Positions 33,059-42,851 of a stretch of DNA of 64,000 bases are shown piece after piece. This stretch comes from Drosophila pseudoobscura. Taxonomy: Eukaryota; Arthropoda; Insecta; Diptera; Drosophilidae. Where the stretch lies: NCBI RefSeq assembly GCF_009870125.1, contig NC_046683.1, forward strand, positions 65,177,869-65,241,868. Reading direction: 5' to 3'. Positions within the stretch are counted from its first letter, which is position 1. Each line of letters opens with the position of its first letter. A model generated the notes under the pieces. The model had not been told where the DNA came from. It ran no database searches and worked only from the letters and a program-made list of their open reading frames with translations. Position numbers and translations under genes: made by a program.

Positions 33059-36000
33059 ATGAAGCCAACTGTGATAGCAGCAAATCAAGCCCATGCCCAA
33101 GCGCAGGCCAGTGCGGGCGGCAATGGAGGGCCCGGCAACGTGTCGGGCATCAATATACCCATCAATCGGGAGTACGTGAGCGGTGCCCACGGATCCCCGC
33201 ACCAGCAGCAGCCGCACCCGCAATTCAACAGCAGCACTCTGCCCGGATACGGATCGCCCAGGCAGCGGCCCCCGCACCAGCAGCAGCATCCTCAGCAGCA
33301 GGTTCCCACAAATCAACAGCAGCAACATTTTCAGGTGAGTGGACTTCACGGGTCACTCGTGCAGGAGGGGGTGGGGACGGGGTATACGGGGTGGACGGGG
33401 AGACGGGGTGACGAGCGGCAGTGAGCGAGCTTCAAGGTTGGCGCCAGGCAAGGTCGCTTGGACATATTCGGATGCGTATCATTGTGATTGTTGTTGTTTC
33501 TGTCTGTCTGTTACAGTGAAGCAGCGTCAGAGGGGAACCTCCCATTTAATACATTGCGAAATCGCTTGACAGGCATTCTCCACTGCTTCACTGTACTCTG
33601 ACGTTGCAATTGTTCGATTTTTGCGGATGTACGAATCCTTCACGTTCTCGCATTGCCCTCGGGCGCATTGTAGACTTTCCAAATCGAAAAGCGGTCGCAA
33701 ACAATGGAAAAATCGGTTGGAGGTTGCGTAAAAGGCCCCCCTGTGAGTGGGAGGAGGGGGCGTTCGTCCACAGCTGCTAGATGCACCCACCGAACCGCCA
33801 ACAAACCAGCCAACCAACCAAGCAACCCATTGTGGCAGCTGTGGGCACAGTGTGTCAAGTATGTATGCATACACTATTGACCTACTCAGCCTGGGCTGCT
33901 GTCTCTGTGCCGCTGCTGTTCTGGCCGTGGAATGTGGGCCTTAGTTGGGGCAAAGAAACGGGAAGTGCTGTCGTGTCAAGCACTCTTCTGTTCTGGGCAG
34001 CTCTGCGTATGATTAATGCGGCAACGCGTGCGGAAATTTACCACAGACCCGAGAGTACAGCTGTTTTTTAGTGGCCTAATCTATTGGCCAGCCATCCAAT
34101 CTATCAAGAACAAAAAGATTTGGCGCTCGATTCGCTGAAAATATTTGAAAATTTCTAGAAGAAAAAAAGCCCAAGCTAATGGACGCGCTGCTCGGCTGCC
34201 CGCTCGCTCTATCCCTCTATCCCTCTCTCTCTCTCTTGTCTCTCTTTGCGCCCATTGCTGGCTCTCTGTTTCTATTTCTCCTGACGTGCTGCTCTCTAAC
34301 GAAATACCGACTATTGTGTGTGTGTGTGTGTATGTCTTTTCCTTAGTAGGTGGGCAGCAGCATACACAGTAATACATAATATATAATGACGCTATATATT
34401 GATGTACGTTTGTGTAAGCAAGTCAGTTGTCTAATATGAGAGGCGTGGGCGATATTTTTGGGTTGCCCAACCGTTTGGCCAACGCAGAGCAGGGCCCACA
34501 ACTCTGTGACGTTTCCTCATCCAAACGTCATCAACAAGTTAATGTACCTTCCCACAAAAAAGTCCATGCTCATCCGTAAGAGGGTAAGAGGGTGTGAAAA
34601 AGACAGAGTGTCCTTTCAAGTCTCAGTGACAGTTGTTGAGCGAGCAGAGAAGTACAAGAAAGTGAGAGAGAGAGAGAGAGAGCAATAGCTAGAGCTAGAC
34701 AGAAGCTACGAGAAGCAACGAGAACGCAGGAGAAGATCCGAGAGTGGGCGACAGAGGCTATAAAACGGCTTCTGCGCCAACTGCTCTGCTCATTCATTCA
34801 CAAGCTGCCGAACCGACCGAGCATTCAGCGAACAAAGCCAGTGACGGACAGAAGTGAAATAAAGTACATTTGTAACAGAACAACGATAATTGTTAATTGA
34901 TAAAGCAAACAATAGAGTCAATCCGGAATACGATTGCAAAGGTAAGAGGCGTCGGAGTGGCTCCCCTACCCGCGGGCAGTGCAAACAGCTGTTCGTTCGT
35001 GTCGAATTATTGCTGACTGCTCTCCACAAGTGCTCTCGCTGAGTCATGTTGTTATTTATAAACAATTCGCCCACCGAGCCAAACACTACACTTTACACTC
35101 GCTTGTCGCACTTGTTCTCATAACAACTCTCGATCTGATCTGTGATTTCAGCAGCCGACCTTTGGATTTGAACCCGACATGGATATGGACATGGACAACA
35201 TGTTCCCGCGCTCGCGCCTAGGGCGGATGCACCACGATCCCTTTGCCGGCTTCGGCGACACACGTAAGCGGAGTAGTTTGAACGGTCCCCCCCAAACGAA
35301 TGCTGACGATGCCTTTTCCTCCCATTTTGACGACGCAGACTTTGGATTCCCCCAGTTCTCGACTATGGGCAGGCGGGGCCGTATGGCTGGCGGTGCCAAC
35401 AACCACATGGATCACGACGACGACTTCTTCAACCGGCTGCCGTCGGAGTTCCGACAGTACATCCCCGATGGCTTTGGGGCCAGACGCGGTCCAGGACCGG
35501 CGACTGGCGTCGTGCCTCCACAGCAGCCGCAGCCGCAGGCGCAGCAGCAGCAGTACCCACAGCAGTACTACCAGCAGGATTACCCTGTGCCGCCACAACA
35601 GCAGCAGTACGTGCCCGTGGCCCCGCAGCAGCAGCAGGTGCCGCAGTCGCCCTCGAAGCGTCTCTGCGATGCGGCCATCCAAACGGAGGACCCTGCCGGC
35701 CGCTCCGAGGTGGATTGTGCCGCACCCGTGAACCTCAATCAGCATGGACTGCGCAACACTGTGGACATGGGTGTGAAGAGTGTGGCCGAGCAGGACCAGG
35801 CAGCCCGCTCCCACTCTGCCCCTCCGCCAGAGCAACAACAGCAGAACCTGGTGTACCAACAGCAGCAACAGCAGCGTCCCACTCCACCGCCTGGAGTGCA
35901 TCAGTCACCATTTGGCACTCAGACCAGTCCACCGGTGCAGGGACAGTACCAGCAGCCGCAGCAGCCCCAGCAGCATCCGCCTCAGTTCAAGTCGTACTAT

Positions 36001-36891
36001 GCCCCGCATCAGCAAACGCATCCTCAGCAGAAGCAGCAGACGCCGCCACCTGCCCCACAGACGCCCGGGGGAAGCTTCGTGCGCACTATTCCCATTTTCG
36101 TGGAGGGTCGGACTGAGCCCATCATCAATGCCCACAAGGAGATTCCAAACCAGAATGCTCCGCCCAGTGCCCAGGCTCAGGCCCAGGCCCAGGCCCATGC
36201 ATCTGCCCAGGCTCAGGCCCACTTCTCGCCACAGCAGTCGCGTCCAACGCCACTAAATACTCAGCAGCAGCAGGCGGAGCAACAGGTTCCGGGAGATGGA
36301 GCCGCAGGACTGCCACCCCAGACGCCACACACTCTCGATTCGATCAACAAGATTCAGGACATCCAGCGCGACGTGCTCGAGCTGATGACCAAGGTAGAGC
36401 AGTTCAAGGGCATGCGGCAGGAGAAGGAGTATGCCTACCTGGACGAGATGCTAACCCGCAATCTACTCAAGCTGGACACCATCGACACAAACGGAAAGGA
36501 CAGCATTCGTCTAGCCCGCAAAGAAGCCATCAAGTAAGTCCAATTAACTCCTGATATTCCAATTCTAGATTGCTAACAAACCGATTCCCACCTTTTCAGA
36601 TGCATTCAGGCTTCAATCAATGTGCTGGAGGCCAAGGCCGAGGAGAACGCCAGGCTGGCGGCAGGAGCAGAGGCTGGGGGTCCCGTCTCCGAGCAGGTGT
36701 CCACAGAGGCTGCTGCAGAGGTGCAAGAGCCGATCACACCACAGCCACAGGATGCTACAAAGATCCAAGAGCCAATCCCTCTGCCTCCGCCACCAAGTGC
36801 TGTGGAGGCAGCCGTGGAGGCTCCACCAGCTGCAGCCGAGGCGGCTCAAACCGTCTCATCGACTGAGACAACCACCTCTACGTCCGAATGA
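33059..36891 (+). CDS. stv: Starvin, BAG3-type co-chaperone, long isoform
   Basis: Exons 33059-33334, 35152-36533 and 36600-36891; 649 residues. Starvin is the fly BAG-domain nucleotide-exchange factor for Hsc70/Hsp70. By family it works with small heat-shock proteins in chaperone-assisted degradation of damaged filament proteins in muscle, and in cold/heat recovery. The N-terminal exon (residues 1-92) is Ala/Gln/Pro-rich. The middle is Gln/Pro-rich with an IPI motif ([10 protein letters not shown], about 404), equivalent to the IPV sites by which BAG3 binds small heat-shock proteins. The BAG helices are at about 490-570 ([12 protein letters not shown] to [12 protein letters not shown]). The tail is Pro/Glu-rich. 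The second exon begins in frame, so the first exon adds 92 residues plus nine that would be 5' UTR in the short form. An AATAAA lies at 37663-37668. The poly-Gln tracts probably vary between strains. Confidence 0.92.
34701..34795 (+). promoter_or_regulatory. stv: internal stress-type promoter of stv
   Basis: A (GA)n tract lies at 34663-34682. AGAA units follow at exactly 34701, 34711, 34721 and 34731, 10 bp apart on one face of the helix. A TATAAAA box is at 34759-34765 and a TCATTC initiator (+1 about 34792). This is the layout of a Drosophila heat-shock promoter (GAGA factor, HSF half-sites, TATA), although the inverted TTC half-sites of a classic HSE are weak. The A-rich leader ends at the donor AAAG|GTAAGA (exon to 34941) and would splice to 35152, giving the short isoform. 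Confidence 0.6.
35179..36891 (+). CDS. stv: Starvin, short isoform
   Basis: If transcription starts at about 34792, the leader exon splices to 35152 and translation begins at the ATG at 35179 ([12 protein letters not shown]). This gives 548 residues with the same IPI motif and BAG domain (coding 35179-36533 and 36600-36891). It lacks the Gln-rich N-terminus. Given the promoter it is probably the stress-inducible form. Confidence 0.75.
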
Positions 36892-38263
36892 TGAACAGAG
36901 CGCCTCTACAAGGCGACCACCACTTCGCGGCAGCTACGCAAATTAACCAAATTCAAGTGATGATTGGGCGGGAGAGAACGACAGCAGAGAGCAGACGAGT
37001 TTTGTTTGGAATTTATCAAAGGACAGCGAAAACTTGATTGATTAAACGGCATGTGAAGTGAATGTGAACACACGTATCTTTGATGGTGTTCCATGCACAC
37101 ATACATCCACATACGTACTACACACTACACACTACACACATACAGCATACATATAGGCATGCAAATCTCATGTGACATAACAAAGGCACCACCATCCCAT
37201 ATGCCCATCCTTCACACACCACATGGTACACTTCGTACAACGCATAGATTAGGCTAGTAAGAAATTTGATATTGAAATATTGACTAAAAAGTGCCTGCAT
37301 CTGCATAGAATTGGGAAGCAAACAAAACGAAAACGATTTAAGCAACGATTCACATTGATAACTCAGTTGCTTGACACTTGAAAGAGCTGATTATGTTTAA
37401 GCGATAGAAGATCACGACCGAGTCCACTTTTTATAATCCCTGTACGAGTATCAGACAACTGCGAGAGTGCAAGGTTCCGAAACGGAACGAAACGGAGCAA
37501 GCGAAAAGCAGCAGTATGATCTCATACAAATCTACAGCAAATGGAGCTTGCTGGCGCGCACCGCTTACGTCTTTGCTGCAGTTGAATTGTTACACACACA
37601 CACACACACACACTTATTGAGAACTCTTATGAATAACTATTTATGCTACTAATTAATACGAGAATAAATGTAGATATTGTTGACCATACACAATATTGTT
37701 GCACAATTATCAAAGTTTATTATCGAAAGGTTACAAAGGTCTCTCCATCTAAATACATATGTATACAGAGTCCGGGATCGCCGGATGGGATGGGCATGGG
37801 CATGGGGATGGATATGGGGAAGTTGATGGAGAGGGGGCTTAAATACTGACTAAGTAGTGGTTACACTGTATGCACTCGTATATTAAGAACATTTTAAAAG
37901 GACGCAACATGGTTTTGACAATCAAAATAGTCAAACAATCATATAATAATAAGTATGTATACACATACACAGATGGGGTCGCATATGTGGCATCGCATCG
38001 AGTATATATGTACGCGTTATATAAAGATAAAGTAGTACTATATAATATATGTATGTAAAAAAAACAGACGTGATGTACGATAGAAATCGCCTTATAGTCG
38101 TATTTAGTCATCGTTGAATCTCCTCTAGGTTCTCTCTGTGTTGCATTATTGTTCAAGAGTGGGGATTATAAGTTAAGTAGTTCTCTTCCTGTTCCATAAA
38201 GTAGGGATGTATGTAGATATCTAGCAAAAAGGTGGCCCAGCTGCTTGGCACTTGGGTCGCTGC
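36892..38263. terminator. convergent 3' UTRs of stv and Abp1
   Basis: Noncoding. The stv 3' side carries AATAAA at 37663-37668. The Abp1 side carries AATAAA on the minus strand at 37721-37716. A CA run lies at 37593-37612 and a GGGCATG tandem near 37790-37812. No gene is seen between the two stops. Confidence 0.5.
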
Positions 38264-40127
38264 TTAGTTGATGATCTCGACATAGTTTGCCGGAAACAGT
38301 CCATAGGTTCCATCAGGGCCGAGGCCCTGCCACCATCCCTCATCGATTTGATCGATATGCGTTATGACATCCCCCGGATCGAATGTGATCTCCGACTCGT
38401 CGGCTGCCTGATAGTCGTACAGTGCTCGGGCACGCAGTCCCAGATCCCCCAGGCTCTCCTGGCATATGAAGTCGTCCTCGTTAACCAAATCGGTCACTAA
38501 AGGAAACGCATTAGTTGGGGAAACATCCTTGAAACACTGCTTCTTCTTACATGTATTCCGTTCCAAAGTGCTAAGGGCGCCCGTCTTGGTCGACTGCGAC
38601 TGCTGCACTGTGACGGACACTTTGGTGCGCACCTCCTCCTCCTCCTGATACACCGCCGTGTCCGTCTCATTGGAAGACGTTGTCTCGTCCGGCGACTGCG
38701 ACTGGAGCGAGTTGGTTTTACTGTGCGGCGATCGTTTGATGGTCGAGAACTGTTCGCTCTCGTGGGCCAGGGGCAAGTCGTCTACCGGCTGCGTCTCGGC
38801 CTCCACCTCGGCTATGGTCGAGACAACTTCAGCGGCCACCGGGGCAGCAGCAACAGCAGCAGCGACTGGGGCAGCAGGCTCTACTTCTACTACTTCTGGC
38901 AGTTTGATGGGCGACACAGCGCGTGGTGGTGAAGGCACAGAGGCTTCCTGAGGCTGGTTCTGGTTGAACACATTTATTCGCTGGGCAATCGAATTGCGTG
39001 CTGGTTTCGCCGGCGGTTGCGTGTTGAGTCTATAAGAGGAGAACGTACTATTATTATAGGAACTATTGAAAAGCAAGGATATCTCACTTGGATTGCAGTT
39101 GACCCTCGCTGGTGTGCTTGGTAAACATGGCCTTGGCAGCGCCGACACGCGAGCCAATCAATTCTCGAGCCTCCTGATTTCGTGCCTGACGCATGCGCTC
39201 TGCATCCGTCAAGTTGTTGCCAAATCCTGGTGCGGTTTTCTCGGGGCTCAGCGGTTGCGGGGAGCTAGAAGTACAAATGGGAAAAGTTTTCACCATGTTA
39301 TGGTAGCTAATGGTGGCTACAATTACGTTTTGATGGGCACATGCGCTGGCTGGAGCTTGGTGGTGCTGATGACTAGCTTCTCCCGCTCCTTGTGCTCCTT
39401 TTCTTCGCGGCTGCGAACCTCTTGCTCGAGCTTCTGCAGCTCCACACGTTTGGCATCCTTCTCTGACTCCAAGCGACGCTGCTCTTCAGCCTCTTCTTTT
39501 TTCCAAAAGTCCTGCATAACGCTGGCATTGAGCTCCTTGGTTGGGATAACGCGCGTGTAGTTTGTTCCCACCGGCGCCTTCTGCTCTTCCATAGTGCCGC
39601 GTGGCTCCTTGAAGCTGTAGGCAGAGCTGACGGCGCTCAGTTTTTTCAGTAGGCGCTCCAGGTCGATGTCATCCTCATTCCGGGCGTTGATTGTCAGGTG
39701 GGCACCCGAAAAAAGATTACTGACGTCTCGTATGTGGTTGGCGCAGGTGCCCTTGCGTAGCACAGGTGCGCCTTCACCCTTCAACATAAAAAGCAACAAA
39801 AAAGCCAGCCGGTAAGAGTTTAGATAAGCGTCTGGTGATAAGATTGGCGATGGGAAGGGGGTCCTGACTCACCTGCCAGTTGATGAGTAAGTACTTATTC
39901 AGGCCGGTTTTTGGATCTTCAATACGCACGAAGGCGTACATGATCTTGCCACTGTTGAGGTCCTCGCTGAGCTCCTCCACACCGCCGTCTCCGGAGCCAA
40001 CGAGCTTCAATTCGTTGGTCTGGCCCTCATAGCCGAACAGGGACCAATTGGTGTCACTCTTGTCGTCCAGCACATCCTTCCAGGCGGCCACGATTTGCGA
40101 GCGATTCTTCTCGAAGCTGATGGCCAT
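38264..40127 (-). CDS. Abp1: Abp1, drebrin-like actin-binding adaptor
   Basis: Exons 40127-39873, 39778-39327, 39264-39088, 39029-38551 and 38496-38264; 531 residues. It binds F-actin at the cell cortex and links it to endocytosis, WAVE/WASP and dynamin-type partners. Order: an ADF-H domain at the N-terminus (MAISFEKN through about residue 135, with [13 protein letters not shown] and [11 protein letters not shown], as in mammalian DBNL), a charged coiled coil ([20 protein letters not shown] region, about 175-230), a Pro/Ala-rich linker, and a C-terminal SH3 ([33 protein letters not shown]). The 54 bp intron at 38550-38497 is in frame and short, so an unspliced reading inserts 18 false residues. 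The 5' end is marked by the AATATACC repeat at 40569. Confidence 0.93.
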
Positions 40128-41312
40128 GGTGTGGGGTTGCCAATGACCTTGAACAAAGAGATCTCGGCCAGCTTTCACTGGTTCACCTTATTTGGATGCC
40201 TGTGCCCGCGTCTTCGCCCAACGTCGCTCGAGTGAAAGCCAACGCCCGCAATGACTCCAACTCTGGCTTCGGAGTGGCTTAGGTTTTAATTAAATGCACA
40301 ACTGCAGCCGACTCTCTCGCACACACACAATAAACAGCATAGGATAGCGGCTGATTGATTTTCCAGTCTCCGTCTCTTCGAATGTCCAGCGGCGGGATGG
40401 TCGCGGCTCCTGGTCACTGATCTTCAATTCACACGTGCATCAGTTATTAAAAGTAACGGCTGGGCAGCGTTTTCATTTGATTTGGCCTGTTTTAAATGGA
40501 CTTTTAAATTAGCTCGCTCTCCTACAACAGTTTTTTGCAAGTCGAACAACAAAACAGCAAACTGAGTGCAGTGTGACCGCGGATCGATACAGTACGGTCC
40601 GACCCTCAGAAATATACCGAAACATACCGTCTCATTTAAAAAATATACCGTAAATATACTGACGAATTATTCGTATTCAGGCAACATCATATTCCTCGTT
40701 TTGGATATTCGGTTGAAATTTACTAGCTGGCTAGAATCCTGAGCCCTGAACTCACAATTTTATCCAATTGATGCATCACTTTTCTACAAGACTGGTTAAT
40801 TCTAAGTTCTCATCTTGATTGTATTATCTATGAAATAAGGTTTAAGCAAAAAAGGTCAAGAACAATTTCCACACAATTCATTTCCTTACATTGTAACTAC
40901 ACCGCAACTACATATTTGCTACATGTCAACTACATTTTTATGTAAATACCAAAAACGGCACCTAGTGGGTGAACATTTTTGGCCGGTTGTTTTTCATATA
41001 ACCCCCATGGAACATACACTTTTTGACATGACTCTTTTCCGACATTTTTGAAAATATTGAGATTTTGATGGCAAACGATCAGGATGTCGATGTATGTCCA
41101 TGCATGAACTATGGACTAATGAAACGTGGCGGCGAGCTTTTGTCAGAGTGACATTCGATTATTTACACTTTGCGTGTAACTTACATGTCTTTATCGACAT
41201 GTTACATGGTGGCTAACTACACAAAGAGTGACCCTACTACGTTACCGGAAAAATGCATGAAACAGATGTTTACGTGAATTCTGCATGAATAAAAAAGAAG
41301 AATGAATTGGAA
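40128..41312. other. Abp1-ASCIZ intergenic region
   Basis: Contains the Abp1 5' UTR, repeat copy 2 (40569-40806) and the upstream region of ASCIZ. No other gene seen. Abp1 and ASCIZ are not neighbours in D. melanogaster as I remember it, so the interval may hold a rearrangement junction. Confidence 0.5.
40569..40806 (+). repeat. AATATACCGT promoter-type repeat, copy 2
   Basis: Begins CAGTGTGACCGCGGAT (motif 1 on the minus strand, facing Abp1). It then has CCCTCAGAAATATACCGA, AAATATACCGTAAATATACT, a TTTTGGATATTCGG block, a GGCTAG segment and CTGGTTAATTCTAA. The order and spacing match copy 3 at 58985 over about 235 bp. Confidence 0.88.
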
Positions 41313-42743
41313 ATGGAATGTTCCAAGGACATAAACAATATAAAATATACGCCCAACATTTCGGAGCTGCTGCCAGAACGCGAGTACCGCTGTGAAAAAT
41401 GTGGCGACCAGGTGTTCAGCAACCACAGCCACTACCAGCTTCATCTGCGGCAGAGGCACAAAGTGGTCATTTCTAAGCAAAACTTTTCTGTGTTCCATTG
41501 TCCAGTGGAACGGTGCAGGTACCATGCCTCTGCAATGGCTCGAGTGGAAGGCAGAAGCTTTTCCAGCCTGCGCTTGGTCCGGCAGCACTTTCAGAAGATC
41601 CACCTCGCCAAAAACCACAAATGTCCGCACTGTAGCGAAAAGTTTCTGCTCCAACGAGACCTGGACAGGCACAAATGCTTGGTGCACATATGTAACGTTT
41701 GCGGGCTAACATATAGCAGCGCCGCTGGTCTGAGAACCCACATGCGACGCAAGAATCATCTGTTGGATAAAAATGACGGGAAGGTAGCAATACCTGCACT
41801 CAGAACGTGGCAGAAGTTGCAGGAAATCACCGTCACCACTAATGAAAATCTACCTACAATTCCCGCAATGCCCCTCACTCCGGAGAGCTCCACGGAGGCA
41901 GCAGAACCAGAGCAAACATACGCTTGGTATTTGCCACCCATAGACGTTCAATGTGTGCTGCAGCTCCCGCAGGATTCGCAGAGAGAGAAGCTGGATATGG
42001 AAACTCAAACGGAATTCGAAGATCCAAATGAGATACTAGTGCCTCCACTGCGCAACATAGAAACCCAAACGCCAGACGACAACTGGGATCAGGGAACCAT
42101 AGGCGAGATGACGATGGTAACGGCAACGGTAGTGCAGGAAACCCAAACGCCGGAAGACAATTGGTATCATGGAACGTTGGCCGAAATGACGACGGAATTA
42201 AATTCGGAACTGCCGGTGCAGGCACACACGGCTGCCACTTCAGTTGGTCACATCGAAACCCAAACGCCAGACGACAACTGGGATCAGGAAACGATGACAA
42301 TGGTAGTGCAGGAAACCCAGACACCAGACGACAACTGGGATCCAGAAACGATGATCGAGATGACGCAGGTGCAGGAACAGACTGCCGCCACTTCTGTGGG
42401 CCACATAGAGACCCAAACGCCAGCCGAAAACTGGGATCAAGTGCAGCAACACACTGCGTCCACTTCAGTCGATGACGGTTTTCCCTCCTATCCCGATAAC
42501 GAGCCCATGTTTGGCGCTCAGACTTCGGCCAACATGTACACCCAGACCTGTGATGATTTATTCGAGGAGCTGGGACTGTCCCACATACAGACCCAGACCC
42601 ATTGGCCGGACGATGGACTGTACAACACACAGCATACGCAAACCTGCGACGAAATGCTTGACGAGCTGCTGGAGAACTTTACTTCCACATATACACAGAC
42701 CCGATGGCTGGACTGGCAGGACAACGAAGATAACGACAGATGA
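41313..42743 (+). CDS. ASCIZ: ASCIZ/ATMIN transcription factor, LC8-binding
   Basis: Single exon, 476 residues. Start is the ATG at 41313 (a TTG six bases earlier is in frame but is not a normal start). It has four zinc fingers in the N-terminal third (YRCEKCGDQVF, FHCPVERC, HKCPHCSEKF, HICNVCGLTY; residues ~28-150). The rest is acidic and disordered with ten TQT motifs between residues ~228 and 465: one ETQTE, five ETQTP (most followed by DDNW-type text), then YTQTC, QTQTH, HTQTC and YTQTR. TQT is the anchor that binds dynein light chain LC8 (Cut up in flies). ASCIZ activates the LC8 gene and is inhibited when LC8 fills these sites, a feedback sensor. The D. melanogaster orthologue is CG14962. 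The repeat number here seems high. Confidence 0.93.
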   Translation: MECSKDINNIKYTPNISELLPEREYRCEKCGDQVFSNHSHYQLHLRQRHKVVISKQNFSVFHCPVERCRYHASAMARVEGRSFSSLRLVRQHFQKIHLAKNHKCPHCSEKFLLQRDLDRHKCLVHICNVCGLTYSSAAGLRTHMRRKNHLLDKNDGKVAIPALRTWQKLQEITVTTNENLPTIPAMPLTPESSTEAAEPEQTYAWYLPPIDVQCVLQLPQDSQREKLDMETQTEFEDPNEILVPPLRNIETQTPDDNWDQGTIGEMTMVTATVVQETQTPEDNWYHGTLAEMTTELNSELPVQAHTAATSVGHIETQTPDDNWDQETMTMVVQETQTPDDNWDPETMIEMTQVQEQTAATSVGHIETQTPAENWDQVQQHTASTSVDDGFPSYPDNEPMFGAQTSANMYTQTCDDLFEELGLSHIQTQTHWPDDGLYNTQHTQTCDEMLDELLENFTSTYTQTRWLDWQDNEDNDR

Positions 42744-42851
42744 ACCAAGGTGTCATTAAATATGGTATATTCCATGAATATATAGAAGTTTTATTACAAA
42801 ATACTGTCAACCTTTTCTTTACGTCTACTGCAAGCAGGCGGTTCTCTGGAA
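42744..42851. terminator. tight convergent 3' ends, ASCIZ and rasp
   Basis: Only 108 bases separate the two stop codons. An ATTAAA variant lies at 42755-42760 for ASCIZ and AATAAA on the minus strand at 42795-42790 for rasp. The two mRNAs very likely overlap. Confidence 0.5.

Noticed and set aside
38497-38550. Eighteen extra residues before the Abp1 SH3 domain in the unspliced frame
   Set aside because: Flanked by GTAAGA and TTTCCTTTAG and 54 bases long; a short in-frame intron explains it better.
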